The position numbers were made by a program, and so were the translations under genes. Shown here piece after piece: positions 1 through 11,583 of a stretch of 64,000 nucleotides of DNA (positions are counted from its first letter, which is position 1; each line of letters begins with the position of its first letter). This DNA comes from Haliotis asinina (taxonomy: Eukaryota > Mollusca > Gastropoda > Lepetellida > Haliotidae): positions 16,271,501-16,335,500 of the forward strand of contig NC_090291.1 of the NCBI RefSeq assembly GCF_037392515.1. The letters run 5' to 3'. The notes below the pieces were generated by a model. The model searched no databases, was not told the DNA's origin, and saw only the letters and a list, made by a program, of their open reading frames with translations.

Positions 1-931
1 AACGTTCAGTCGCATATTTATATAGTGTCGACATGGGCGAATGTACATGTAGGTGTGTTGGAAACAGCGGCCGTATCACCAGTAAACGGTCGAAGTAAGA
101 CTCGACGGTTTTTTTCTGAAATGCTGAGATATTTCTCTACATTTCGTGTGCAAGGAATGCCTTTCTCCCTTTTCCCCAAATATTCTGAAAAATCCCCCAA
201 AAAATAGTCTCAGAGGGTGTAGTCGCATATTTATAAAGGGTGGCCGTGGGTGAATGTACATGTAGGTGTGTTGGAAACAGCGAGCGTATCACCACTAAAC
301 GGTTGAAGTAAGACTCGACGTGTTTTTTTTTCTGAAATGCTGAGATAATCGTCTACATTTCTTGTGCAGACAATGCCTTTCTATTTCTTCCCCTAATATT
401 CTGAAAAATCGCCGAAAAATGGTCTCCCAACGTGCTGTCGAATATTTATATAGTGTCGACATGGGCGAATGTGGATGTAGTTGTGTTGGAAACAGTGACC
501 GCAAACACCACTAAACGGTTGAAGTAAGACTCGTAGTATTTTTTTCTGAAATGCTGTGTTGTTCGTCTACATTTCTTGTGCAAACAATACCTTTCCCCGT
601 AGTATTCTGAAAAATCGCCAAAAAACGGCCTTCCAACGTGCAGTCGCATATTTATAAAGGGTGGTCGTGGGCGAATGTGCATGTAGGTGTGTTGGAAACA
701 GCGACCGCATCACCACTAAACGGCTGAAGGAAGACTCGAAGTATTTTTTCCTGAAATGCTGAGATGTTGGTGTACATTTTGTGTGCAAGGAATGCCTTTC
801 CACCTTTTCCCCAAATTTCTTTTCACCTCTTCCCAAAATACTCTGAAAAATCGTCAAAAAATAGTCTCCCAGGGTGCAGTCGCATAATTATATAGGGCCG
901 CCGTGGGCGAATGTGCATGTAGGTGTGTAGT
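1..931. repeat. Tandem satellite, about 4.3 units of 206-236 bp
   Basis: The block gtcgcatattta recurs at 9, 222, 437 (variant), 643 and 879, giving units of 213, 215, 206 and 236 bases. Each unit carries the same ordered blocks (gggcgaatgt, gtgttggaaacag, a T-run with ctgaaatgctg, and attctgaaaaat). The array starts before the window and stops abruptly near 931. Open frames inside it are by-products of the repeat. Confidence 0.9.
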
Positions 932-3802
932 AATCTACAGACCAGTGAAACAACTTTAGAGTATACTAAACTTAATGTCTTCGTTTTCCCTTTGTTCATG
1001 TGCCTTCATGAACGTACATTCATGTGAACCGGATTGTTTTGTGTTAAAGACAAAATACCATACTTATGGCTGCTGAGAAGGAATTACTTTCACAGGTGTG
1101 AGGAACAGTTTGCAACACCAAACCCTAGCAATATGCTTTCCAATCATGAAATGAAACTGAGGTTTATAATCAATTTGTGAAAAGTGACAACAGTGTGAGT
1201 TAAAAGCAAATTTTTAAAAGAACCATTTTTCTGTATGGCACAGTGGCAAGTATATCCAAAAACATGTTGCATATCATAACAGCATTGAGCATTACTAATT
1301 ATAAACAAACCTATATAAATGAATGAGTTAACATATATATTATTTGTGTTACAGCTGGGGTAAGGCGCCAAGAATCACATGACTCGCTGTAGGGGAGTGA
1401 GGGGTGGTTTATTCAGTTCATATTGGTAATCGTAAGCCCTGGAATGACATAACATTCTTATTAAAATTTGTGCAATACATGATGTTTGGCATAGGCAGCC
1501 CAAGCAGTTTACCACGATAAATTCTGTAATCCAACAATGAAGTTATTCAACATAACTGAGCAAGTGAAATAATTACATGATACATTGGTTGTGCCACTAA
1601 GGGAAATAATTCATGGTCCAGTAACCTAGTTTGCCCAAGAAACTGTTAAACTTAGCAATATGTACACATATATTGATAGGCAATAAAGTTCACAACTATA
1701 AAAACATAGAGTCAGATAAATATTTGATAACCCTTCGTAGATACTGGAAAGCTGTACATAACAAATAGACATATGTGGACAAATGAGAATACATCTTAAC
1801 CATTTGTGGAATAGAGCCTAGTATGTGATCTTGATAATCTGGACCATGTGTTCACATGTGACCTGCCAAGTGGAAACATCATTTGTCATTGTGACAACAC
1901 ATTCCCCAGAACTTTTGATGATCTCCATTCACATAATGCAAAGAAACCCATTGCATGCATTAACACAGGGAAAGCTGAAGTCAATGGAAGCAGATACCAA
2001 TCATTCAGAAATATAAAAAAACGCTTTCATCTATATCTCTGCTCTCTACTCACAAAACAAACAATAAACCTATTGCACATATATACATCTAAACAACCGT
2101 GAACCATGGTTGTAGAAAAATGAAACAATACTTGCAATACTGTTTGATTTTACACCTGAGCTATAATACAATATGACATGAACTTTGGGCTTAAACATAA
2201 GTTATCACCTTTGTCTAGTTTACAACATTACCATATGTAACAAATTACCAAATAACATTTATAATATAATTAAGTTAATGAAGTTATTAAAAAAATCCAA
2301 TGCACTTGAACTTAGCATCATGTTAAAGTATCAAACTGACCTGTCTGATGAAAACTACAGCTGTATGCCTGGGGGACCTTGTTCCTTGTTGTTGTACTGT
2401 GCTATATTGAAGTATTGTTAGATGAGTACCCAGATTGGTGCATAGGAATTATGGGAATTTTTAAAATTAGCCAATTGGGAGCTATAAACTAGGGTCATGT
2501 GATACACAATAATCCAAAGTGAGACAATACTCTTGATCCAGCACTTTTCTGAACCACAAATGCAATAGAAACTTTTCAGAAGAATAAAATGCATCTGGAA
2601 TACTTTCCATACCGTACTAAATGTCAATATGATTGACATATGCATAAAACCACAAACTTTAGAACACTACCACCAACCTTCAATATTTTTAGTGACCTTT
2701 TTATGACTTATATAATATTTTTATTCCTATTTTCCTTGTAAAGAATAAAACACTGTAACACCAATTTATATAAGATAGTTATAAAATAGTTCACACTAAA
2801 CAAACCTAACTGATTCATGAAAAGCATGAAAATATCACTGCTACATTTGGAATTGTTCAAATACCAATGTTAAAGTTATGAACATTTGCCTCTTCCGTTT
2901 CCCCATATTCTTTCGTCCGCAAATTGACAGAGGTAACACTAAGTGATTCAACTTTATATATCGTAATTGTACTTAATTTTGAGGCTTTTAGTGTATTTGT
3001 GAAACCTCTATTCTAGTATCATTGTTAGGGTTTTTTAAATAATTCTAGTATATATCAATTTATAATTTTTATAATTTATATTACAATATTACAAAGGATT
3101 CTTACCATTTTTTCTTGCAGACAATAGTACTAAGAAAGGAATTTAATTAACAACGCTTCCATCATAGTAGCCGGGTACTGTCTATTGGAGTCAGTTTGAC
3201 TAACGGCAACAAGTTCACACCGGCAACATGTTTATATTCTGTACATGACGCCGGTCACATCTGACCTAGTACAGATAAACAACACCAACACACATACGCT
3301 GTGATTACACGTAGTGGCGGTGGAAATATCGGTGGGCTGGGCTGACAATGTGTTAATGAAAAACTTCACAACGTTTGTCGACTGACTACGAACGTTTGTA
3401 ATGTTAAACGGGAGACAGGAAGAGACGGTGAATTACCTCCCTTGAAAACAGTCCCGTCGATAAAAGTAGCGCATGCTCATGTGCCCTGAGAGGGTGTAAC
3501 ATAGCGACGACAAAATAGCGACGACCTGTGAGCTCGACTGTGCAATGCTGTTCCAGATATAAATCAAGGGAAGATGAGAGGCAAATGACAAAGGCAAGTT
3601 TGGAACATTTTGACTAGCATTAAAAATGTGGCAACGTCGAAGTTTAGATAAATTGCGATTAAAAGCGAAAATAGCCTTTTTTCGGCAAACGATGTGAAGA
3701 GTAAATAACAGAGAGCGACGTCGCTATGCATCGAGGAGGTGTGTCTCTTTGTGCTTGTTTGCGTTTGTGTCCTAAATACTGTACAGACGGAAACACGAAT
3801 TA
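932..3802. other. AT-rich stretch without a supported gene
   Basis: I find no recognisable protein; open frames here are short and low-complexity. Two weak hints point to a minus-strand transcript: TTTATT at 1,408-1,413 would be an AATAAA signal on the minus strand, and near 3,108 the minus strand reads ATG followed by a donor-like GTAAGAA. The stretch 3,150-3,550 is less AT-rich and holds more CpG than its surroundings, so it could be a promoter or first exon. None of this is enough to call a gene. Confidence 0.4.
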
Positions 3803-3943
3803 GGAGATAAAGGCATTCTGTTTTCATTTTTGCGGTCCTTTATCTGTTGTTTTAAGACCGGTAAATGAAACAGTGAAACATTTACCGGTCTTAAAACAGC
3901 AGATAAAGGACCGCAACAATGAAAACAGAATGCCTTTATCTCC
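3803..3943. repeat. Long near-perfect inverted repeat (65-bp arms, 11-nt loop)
   Basis: Bases 3,803-3,867 and 3,879-3,943 are reverse complements with only two mismatches in 65; the 11-base spacer is aaacagtgaaa. Because of the symmetry, both strands contain an open frame beginning MKTECLYL. It may be a foldback element or a recent inverted duplication; I see no clear target duplication. Confidence 0.9.
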
Positions 3944-4483
3944 ATTCTAGCACGACAGACACGCGTTTGAAATCCGGACACTTTCGCGCGCAAGAGCACA
4001 GAGTTGTGATGGGGCGTTTTTCCAGGAATCGATATGGAATCGTCCAACTCAAGAACAGGGTGTGCAATGATTTAGACAAAACATTTGCAAAGTACAAGAA
4101 CTTTGTTTTTTATGTTCAAAGAACTTCTTTGTGTCTCTTACATATGGATACAATGCTGTCAGTTACATAATGTAGAACCCCTAAACAGTTTTATACAATT
4201 ATATGCAACCGAAAACTCACCTCACCCCTAGAATACATTACTATAGACTCGCCCATGACCTACAAGTAGGACGACTGTAAAGTAAACTCGCAGCCAACAT
4301 CGTCAACTTCAACTGCGAAAGATAGCTCCCTTTGATTCTCACACCCCCTGTGCCCAAATCCCAATGTGAGGTCAAACCAAACTTTGCTTTGAAGATCAAC
4401 AGGATTATCAACGTTTTGCTGGTTACGTATCTTTTCCAAACCCCGCTCCGAAATAGCATGGTGATGTTTGGCATTGTCGAGGC

Positions 4484-4603
4484 TGTCACATACTAGACGA
4501 CTCGGCAGACGTTGTATTTACGTTTATTGTGAGTCGTCTGCAGTCGATAACGTAGCACTGTAAGGTAACTGGCGAGATCGACTAGTCGATAACATACATT
4601 ACA
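4484..4603 (-). repeat. 3' LTR of the Gypsy element
   Basis: This 120-base direct repeat is almost identical to 9,011-9,133, bounded by TG and CA, and preceded by the target duplication GAGGC (4,479-4,483). Confidence 0.92.
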
Positions 4604-4888
4604 CCCCTCTTTGTTTGGAGCTGATAAAGCATGTAGACAACATAACTTACATAACTTAACAGCATAACTTGCATGCAAATGTCTAAAACATCATACAATT
4701 CTGACTGGAATACTCAAAATAAACTTAGGCATTTAGAGTTTTTCCTGAGACGTTATATCACCAACGTAATAAATTAAGAGTCACTTTCCTTTGGCACTTA
4801 TAGCATACACAAATTCACAAATCAGTTTCTCAACTGCAAATGTCACTTTAACAAGAAGTTACAACAACGAGTCAGTCAATCACAGAAT

Positions 4889-6270
4889 TCACAAGTCCAA
4901 ACGATTTGGCGGTTTGCTGACTCTACCACTCCTAGTGACTACTACTGGCACAGTCTCTGGGGATTTGAGTGGAGTTTTAACATATGTCTGATCTGACACA
5001 TCAGTCAGACGTGTCTGTGCTGTCACAGGATTCTTTGCAGGAGACACATGTACATTCAAGTTTCTCCGAGCATTGGGTGGAGGTAGGAGCTCATGAGTGG
5101 GTGGTCTACAGAGCTTAGTGCCCTGTGTGTAAGCTGTCTCAGTTGAGGGTCTTGGATGACTCCTGTTTCTTCTGTACTTCCGGTTGTTGTGCTCTACGAC
5201 ATAAGATCGTGGATAGGCATGATTAGCAACAACTTTAGCTGGAAGCCACTTGTTGGTACCCGGTAGAGGAGCCATTCTAACGGGATCACCTGGAGAGAGA
5301 GCTTTGAGATCAAAACTCTCTTTCTGATTGTGATACCACTTTTATCTCTCCTTCGCCCCCGTTCAGACAAAGAGTGACATCCTTCATGTCATAGGCTTTT
5401 AGTAGCAGCAGTTCTCTTGACACAGGCATCTTGTTCCTTGGTCGTCTTCCCATAGACAGTTGAGCAGGTGAGAGTCCACATGACTCCAGTGGTGTCGAGC
5501 GATAGTCTAGGAGAACAAGTTGCTTATCATCTGATTCCTTCCAAAGTCTCTTCACTGTCTGGATCGCTCGTTCAACTTCACCATTAGACTGGGGGTAATT
5601 GGGTGAAGACGTCACGTGTTGAATATTATAGTCTTCACAAAACTGAGCAAATTCTCTGGAGGAGAATTGAGGACCATTATCAGACCTCAACTTCTCAGGA
5701 ATTCCATGTCTGCAGATCTGACTTTAGAGAGTTTCTATGGTAGTTCTGCAGCTCATATCTGCAAGTCTGTCAACTTCAATGAATCGTGAGAAGTAATCTA
5801 CTGTAAGAAGGTACGGTTTGCCTTCAAAGTCAAATATGTCACTTGCTATTTCACACCACGGATAGGCAGGAGTTTTACTTGGCATCAATGTCTCTGACTT
5901 CTGTTTGTTCTGGAACTCATTACACTTCACACAGTCTTTGACTAGACTCTCTATCTGGGCAGTCATTCCAGGTCAAAACAAAGCTTCTCGAGCTCGTTGT
6001 TTGCATTTCCTGATGCCCAGGTGGGAAGCATGGATTTGCTTCGTCATATCAGCTCTCATGCTGGGACGAACAACAATGCGCATACCTTTGTATACAATTC
6101 CGTCCGATATGAAGCGTTCATCTCTCTGGTTCCAGTACTCTCTTAGGCAATGAGGTACTTCATACCTAGTGTCTGGCCAACCTTTCTGAATGATTGAGTG
6201 AAGTTCGTTCAACTCATCAGCGGTACACTTCTGAAACTGTTGGTACGTTGTCGGCGCAACTGCAATGTAG
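4889..6270 (-). pseudogene. Integrase region of the Gypsy element (fossil)
   Basis: A zinc-binding pair (CVKCNEFQN), a catalytic core with YFSRFIEVDRL and RSDNGPQFSSREF, the SSPNYPQSNGEVERAI block, and a C-terminal part ending PRSYVVEHNNRKYRRNRSH are visible. All are typical of Gypsy integrases. Confidence 0.88.
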
Positions 6271-7471
6271 TCAACCATATTGACTAATATTGGTCTGTAG
6301 ATTTGTGCGGCTCAAAGCGTCATCAACAGGAATTTCGTTTCCAGGTCTGTACATTACATTCAGATCATAAGGCTGCAGCTTCAGCAACATGGACTGCAGT
6401 CTCATTGGCGCAGCAAGCAGTGGCTTACTGAAAATCGCCTGTAGCGGCTTGTGATCAGTCTCTACAGATACTGGGCGGCCAAAGATGTAGTAATTGAATT
6501 TTCTGCAGCTGTGAACAATTGCAAGCATCTCCTGTTCAATTTGGGCATAGCGTTTTTCTGTATCGGTGAGTGCCCTTGAGGAGAAAGCTACTGGATGCCC
6601 ATCTTGCAGGAGTACTGTTCCCACCGCAAAGCTACTGGCATCACAACTGGTTTCTTGTGGTCAAATCTGGAGCTGAACTACACAGTTCTTTGAGTTTTTC
6701 AAAGGATTTCTGTTGTGGCTTTTCCCAAAAGAAGTCAACTTCTTTCTTGATGACCTCACGTAGTGGTGCATCTTCATTGCTGAGACTGGGCAAGAACTTT
6801 CCCAGATACTGAGTCATTCCAAGGAAACGTCTCACATCACCTTTTGACTCTGGAACAGGCATCTCTTTAGAGCCCTCACTTTACTTGGATCAGCCTCCAG
6901 GCCATCCTGTGTAACAATATGACCAGCATATTTCACTCTGGTCTGTTTTACTTGGCACTTTTCAAAGTTCATCTTCAGATTGAAGTCAGCTGCCCTCTTG
7001 GTGACTTCTTTCATGATCCGATCATGATCTGCCTCAGTCTTTCCACCGATCAAAATGTCATCCCATGATAGCCCGTGCACCTACAATTCCGTCCAGCATA
7101 GTATCCATAATATGCTTAAATATTTCAGGTGCTGATTTGATTCCGAATGGCAATCTGAGCCATCTAAATCGTCCGATAGGGCTGTTGAATGTGGTTATGA
7201 GACTGGACTCATAGTCGAGACAAATCTAGAGAAATCCTGACTTTGCATCAAGAACAGAGAATATCCTGGCTTCAGGAAACGATGACACTACTTCCTCAAC
7301 TGTGGGTTTTGGATAGTGTTCTCTGCGTATTGCCACATTCAAGTCCTTAGGGTCAAGGCATATCCTCACTTTGTCACCCTTGACCACTGTGACCATAGAG
7401 CTCACCCTATCAGTTGGCTCTGTTACTCTGGCTATTTGTCCATTCGCTTCCATTTCATGTAGCTTGGACAT
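6271..7471 (-). pseudogene. Reverse transcriptase and RNase H region of the Gypsy element (fossil)
   Basis: Reverse transcriptase blocks include RICLDPKDLNVAIRREHYP and FSVLDAKSGF, with the Gypsy thumb/connection signature GHIVTQDGLEADPSKV and FLGMTQYLGKFLP. RNase H follows with ALTDTEKRYAQIEQEMLAIV and FGRPVSVETDHKPL. These are textbook Ty3/Gypsy blocks. Confidence 0.88.
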
Positions 7472-7884
7472 GATTTTTTTCCACTAAGGCCTTTGGTTGC
7501 TGTCTCGGTCCATGTACTACAGGGGGTACAGTAGGAGTCTTGAGTGACAGCATAGGTTCTCTGAATCAAACCTAGCTCCTCACAGACATCTCCTGACAAT
7601 AGTGGCTTCTGATCCAGGTGAATGACATAAAATGGAACATTCACTGTTTTGTCCTTGTACACAACAGGCAAGGTAACCTCACCTTCAACTTCAAGTGAAT
7701 GAAGTGTGTAACTTTTGAAGCATTTGTCAGTCTTCACTAGTGGAAGTTTTAAGCCCATTTCAACATAAGTTTGACATGGCATGAGTGATTTATCTGCCCC
7801 TGTGTCAATCTGAACACCCAGTTTTCTACCACAAACACTGACATCTATCCACCATTTCTTATCAGTGGACTCAACAGCATGCAC
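7432..7884 (-). pseudogene. Aspartic protease region of the Gypsy element (fossil)
   Basis: The retropepsin active-site motif IDTGADKSLMP is visible, preceded by WIDVSVCGRKLGVQ, between the gag-like and reverse transcriptase regions. Confidence 0.85.
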
Positions 7885-7979
7885 TAAGTGTGAGTATTCA
7901 TCTGAAGAATAGTCATATTCATCATTTTCTTCAACTTTTGAACATGTTTTTCTGGCTTCACTGCGACATGCTACATTGT

Positions 7980-8761
7980 CTACCTCATCAAGTCTAGTTG
8001 ACCAAATAACTTACACTTGGAACATTTGGAACTTTTAGCAGGACATTTCATGAGCAGCTTGATACCCACATCTGCTACAAATGTCCGATTTAGAATGTCT
8101 TTCACGTGTTTTGGGTTTCTGTGTCCAATGCCTGTCATGTTTAGGAGCATATGGCTGACTTGTAACATGTTTCCTACCCGCTGTGGGTTGTTTCTTCATG
8201 TACACTCTATTTACCTTGGGGTCTTCATCACCAATGGTTGCCACACTTTGTAGTGATGCTTCATACTTCTGACATATCTGAATAGCAGCATCAAGAGTGA
8301 GATCGTCACCTTTATCCAGACACTTCTCTCTTACTGAATCATGATAAGCTCGAAGAACAATGGCATCTCGAAGCATTCTATCTGAATCAGTATAGCCACA
8401 ATCTTTTACTAGAAGCTTCAAATCAGTCACAAAATTGTCGAACCTCTCATTCTGTTCTTGTTTACGCCTGTTGAATATCACTGTTGACCTAATCTGATTC
8501 TTCTTAGGTGCTACATATTGGTCATACTTCGTTTTCTGCAGGATTATCACCTTCAGCTGCGGTCCATGTAAATGTTTCATACACTTCTCTTCCCTTGGCA
8601 CCGATATAAGTCATTAAATAGTTCACTTTCTGTAATTCAGTTTTACCTGACAGAGGCCCGTAGAACGTAAATTGACAATGTTGTTTGAAACTTTTCCATT
8701 CACGCTCTAAATCTGCAGCTTCCCAGTTCATCTGAGGCTTATTGCTTTCACTAGTTACCAT
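7980..8761 (-). pseudogene. gag-like region of the Gypsy element (fossil)
   Basis: Remnant of the capsid/nucleocapsid part. It starts MVTSESNKPQMNWEAADLE, shows the usual gag helical segment (FDNFVTDLKLLVKDCGY), and ends with paired cysteines of a zinc knuckle (CSRCGYQAAHEMSC). It lies directly downstream of the primer site, as expected for gag. Confidence 0.8.
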
Positions 8762-9010
8762 GTTTACAGTTTATAGACAAGTAAGCGTCGAAGATTTTCA
8801 CTAGAATCACTTCTACGTGCTCAATGTAGCACAGGCTGGTAATTTCGTGAACAAGCGGTTGAGCGAACTTTTGCTTCTATTTATGATTTCTGAGCATAAT
8901 AGTTCATAAAAACTTGCCGTTTTGTTCTTTAGAGATCTAGACTCCTTTTTCTGGATCGTCAAACTTCAAATTGTTAGTTCGAAAGTTATAATTGCCCACT
9001 TCTGACATCA

Positions 9011-9133
9011 TGTCACATACTCGACGACTCGGCAGACGTTGTATTTACGTTTATTGTGTGTCGTCTGCAGTCGATAACGTAGCACTGTAAGGTAACTGGC
9101 GAGATCGCGTACTAGTCGATAACATACATTACA
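9011..9133 (-). repeat. 5' LTR of the Gypsy element
   Basis: This 123-base repeat pairs with 4,484-4,603 and is followed by the second GAGGC (9,134-9,138). A tRNA-Leu-type primer site lies three bases inside it. Confidence 0.92.
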
Positions 9134-10399
9134 GAGGCCTAACTGCTTTATTTTTCGAAGCATTGCATTAAAGACGGTATTGGCACAGTGAAACTCTCTG
9201 TGTTGTAGAATGTTCACGTTCAAGCTGAACGGTGGCTGACGAAGATGTCTGTGAATCGCTGCCCGGATTCCGACATATGAAGACTTTGAGTAAACTTTGC
9301 CTTCGCTGTTCCGGACCTCTGCACAGAACTGCTTCAGGACTTTGGTCAACTCTTCCACAGTGAGAGTCTCGAAATCTGGCGATTGTCCATGAAACTAGAT
9401 TGAATGAAAGGAAAACAAAAATGACTTTATTGATTTATACTGTTATAGTGTCTACTTCAGGACTGCCATTTCCAAATATTTCTAAAGACCCAAAACTATG
9501 TATCCAGATGTAGTTATTATTATTCAATCTGCATTCTTAATCTTTATCACTACCGCCGAGTACTTTGTTTTGTCAGCTTCCCTGTTCCTCTTTGCCACTC
9601 CCATTAATTACCGTATTTGACATGTATGGCCTTTATTGGTCATCCCCCTTGGCTGTGTCTGTTATCACACCAACTGCAGAAGGAAGTGCTATTGTTTCAC
9701 TATCTGTCCCTTGTTGAATCTTTGCCAGTCTATTGTTGGTAAAAACTATATGTATGTATGCTCACATCTATACTGGGACGTGAGATGTGAGTGTGTCTTT
9801 GCAGGATTATGCCGCTCGCAGGAAAGGCCCTGGGGTTGAGTCCGCTCACCTCATTCATGTATACTTGTTTGTCATGTCTTGTGGAACCAACTAAAGAAGT
9901 TTGAACACCTAAACTATGCCTTCGTCTTCATCAACGTATTCATTTGTCTTCGTCAACATAATGCTCTTCATCAAAATCATGAGCTAATTCTCCAGTCATC
10001 CTATCCATGAGCCGATCCCCAGTCAACGCACCAACCACATACTACGCGTTGACAATACTGAACGGTGAATTCTGTACTGCAGTACGCGTTATTATAGATG
10101 TGGGTTTTGTTTTGTATTGTATTGTTTTTATTTTAATTCGTTTATCATATTTATAGGTCTTACGTTTTAGGATTTTCACACCCCAGATGGTAGTTTGCAA
10201 AGTAGACTTGCTTCGGGAATCCAAAACAACAGTCTCCAGTTCGGTGTCGCTTACGGTCTTGAAACGCTTTGAAGCGGGTTCAAGCTTTCCTTCATCTGGG
10301 AAAATAATGTTAATGTATTTTAAGTTTATTGCTGTTGCTAATAATAAATTCTCATTTTAATTCATACTGTTTTGTGCTTTGTTTTGTACGACTGTTTTG

Positions 10400-10584
10400 T
10401 AGAGCGGTGTCGGGTATTACCGAACAAGCGGCCGTCACTGAACAAAATTCCAACCCCGCATATAAAGATATTGTGAGGTTCGTTTTGTGTATTTATTTGT
10501 GTTACGAGTGATGAAACATCAGGGGAATTACTAACTTAGGCGTGATGTGATGTTAGCAGTTGTGTAATACCCGGCACCGCTCTA
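10400..10584. mobile_element. TA-flanked MITE, about 181 bp
   Basis: Terminal inverted repeats (gagcggtgtcgggtatta at the left, matching taatacccggcaccgctc at the right with one mismatch) enclose about 145 bases. TA is duplicated at both ends (10,400-10,401 and 10,583-10,584), pointing to a Tc1/mariner-type non-autonomous element. It lies between the putative first and second exons of the Crypton-like gene. Confidence 0.8.
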
Positions 10585-11429
10585 TGTGGAACCTAGCGTT
10601 AATTCAGTGACACTCAATGTGTGCCGAAAGATGTGCCTGTATTCTCTTGTTGAAGAATTTCATTTGTACTGCTTGATTCCAGTAGGTCGTCATCGAACCA
10701 TTCCGGTTTTAGATCAAATTCCTCTTCTCCGAATATTTCGTAGAAGGTACCAAGGTGAAAATCGCCTATGTCTAATTCAAACGACATGTTTGTTTACAAA
10801 CAAAAAGGTCAGCGAGTGCTATGTATTCATACGCAGGTGAAGCGGTCGACGTGTAATTAGCGGTCCTTTGATTTAGGTTTAAGCACGGTCACGTGCAGCA
10901 GTCCGCCAATCAGAATCGAGTATCTCACAATGTCGTGCTAGAATATAGGATACAAACTATGCAACCACAACTTCACTTTCGCCTGTTATCGTCCAATATT
11001 AGGATGAATGATCTCATATCGAAAATAGATTGATTATATCGGGTCCCAAGGGAAGGGATGTAACTCTCTTTTGAAAATAGCATTTTGTACATCGTGTGGT
11101 CCGTACAGGTTCGAAAAGAGATTTTTCCGAATCTGAAAAATTAAAAAAATGTTTTGGTTGTTAATCCTTGATGCTATAGAAACAACGTATGGGATATTCC
11201 GACTTCGAGATATCCTAACCTTATATATTTCCCCCTGTCCGTAATTAAGTTTAATAATGTTATTTGTTGTGCCATATATTCATATGTACAGATGCATTTT
11301 GCAGTTATTTTATTTTAGAATTTTAATCACAAATGTTAAAAAATGTCACCAGAAACATCAATTTATCATTTATCAAAAAATTCTACAACTGCTATACGAA
11401 GTCTATTTTGGCCTCTCAACAGTTGACAG

Positions 11430-11583
11430 GGGCGGTTGGGGAGCCCAGTTGTTAAGGCGTTCGCTCGTCACACCGAAGAACCGGATTCGATTCCCCACAT
11501 GGACACAATGTGTGAAGCCCCCATCTGGTCTTCCCTGTCGTGATATCGCTGGAATGTTGCTAAAATCCGCGTAAAAACCGCAC
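11430..11583 (+). mobile_element. tRNA-derived SINE
   Basis: An A-box-like block (gagcccagttgttaagg) and a B box (GGATTCGATTCCC) are followed by the same body as the SINE at 56,883-57,049 (gtgatatcgctgg, ttgctaaa, gcgtaaaa). It is more diverged than that copy and has lost its tail. Confidence 0.8.

Larger units (their letters stand above)
4484..9133 (-). mobile_element. Ty3/Gypsy LTR retrotransposon, broken, fairly young
   Basis: The 4.65-kb element lies on the minus strand between two direct repeats that begin TG and end CA and is flanked on both sides by GAGGC. Inside the right-hand (5') LTR, 8,995-9,007 is complementary to the 3' end of tRNA-Leu (TGTCAGAAGTGGG), the expected primer site. 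A purine tract (aaagagggg, minus strand) touches the other LTR at 4,604-4,612. Coding remnants appear in Gypsy order: gag with CCHC-like cysteines, protease, reverse transcriptase, RNase H, integrase. Motifs resemble the Mag/Steamer-like branch (inference). The LTRs differ at only two bases plus a 3-base indel over 120, so the insertion is recent; the coding region is nevertheless broken in several places. Confidence 0.93.
4260..10787 (-). pseudogene. Crypton/KIAA1958-type (DUF3504-like) gene split by an LTR retrotransposon
   Basis: The main exon runs on the minus strand from a splice acceptor at 9,394 to 9,134, then from 4,478 to the stop at 4,260. The two parts read in one frame once the retrotransposon and one copy of its GAGGC duplication are set aside. 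The first part contains TVEELTKVLKQF and SKSSYVGIRAAIHRHL; the second contains LQSKVWFDLTLGFGHRG and CENQREL. These are hallmarks of the KIAA1958/ZMYM/QRICH1 proteins derived from Crypton tyrosine recombinases. An upstream exon (10,295-10,164) encodes RFKTVSDTELETVV and SKSTLQTTIWGVKILK, the usual N-terminal motif. A 57-residue acidic ORF starting MSFELDIGDF (10,787-10,614) may be the first exon. The junction I see between 10,164 and 9,394 is one base out of phase, so either the true splice site is elsewhere or the gene had already decayed. It could be a Crypton copy or a domesticated gene. Confidence 0.65.

Noticed and set aside
1825-2102. Overlapping 63- and 84-codon ORFs
   Set aside because: Two overlapping frames of similar length in AT-rich DNA, neither with recognisable motifs.
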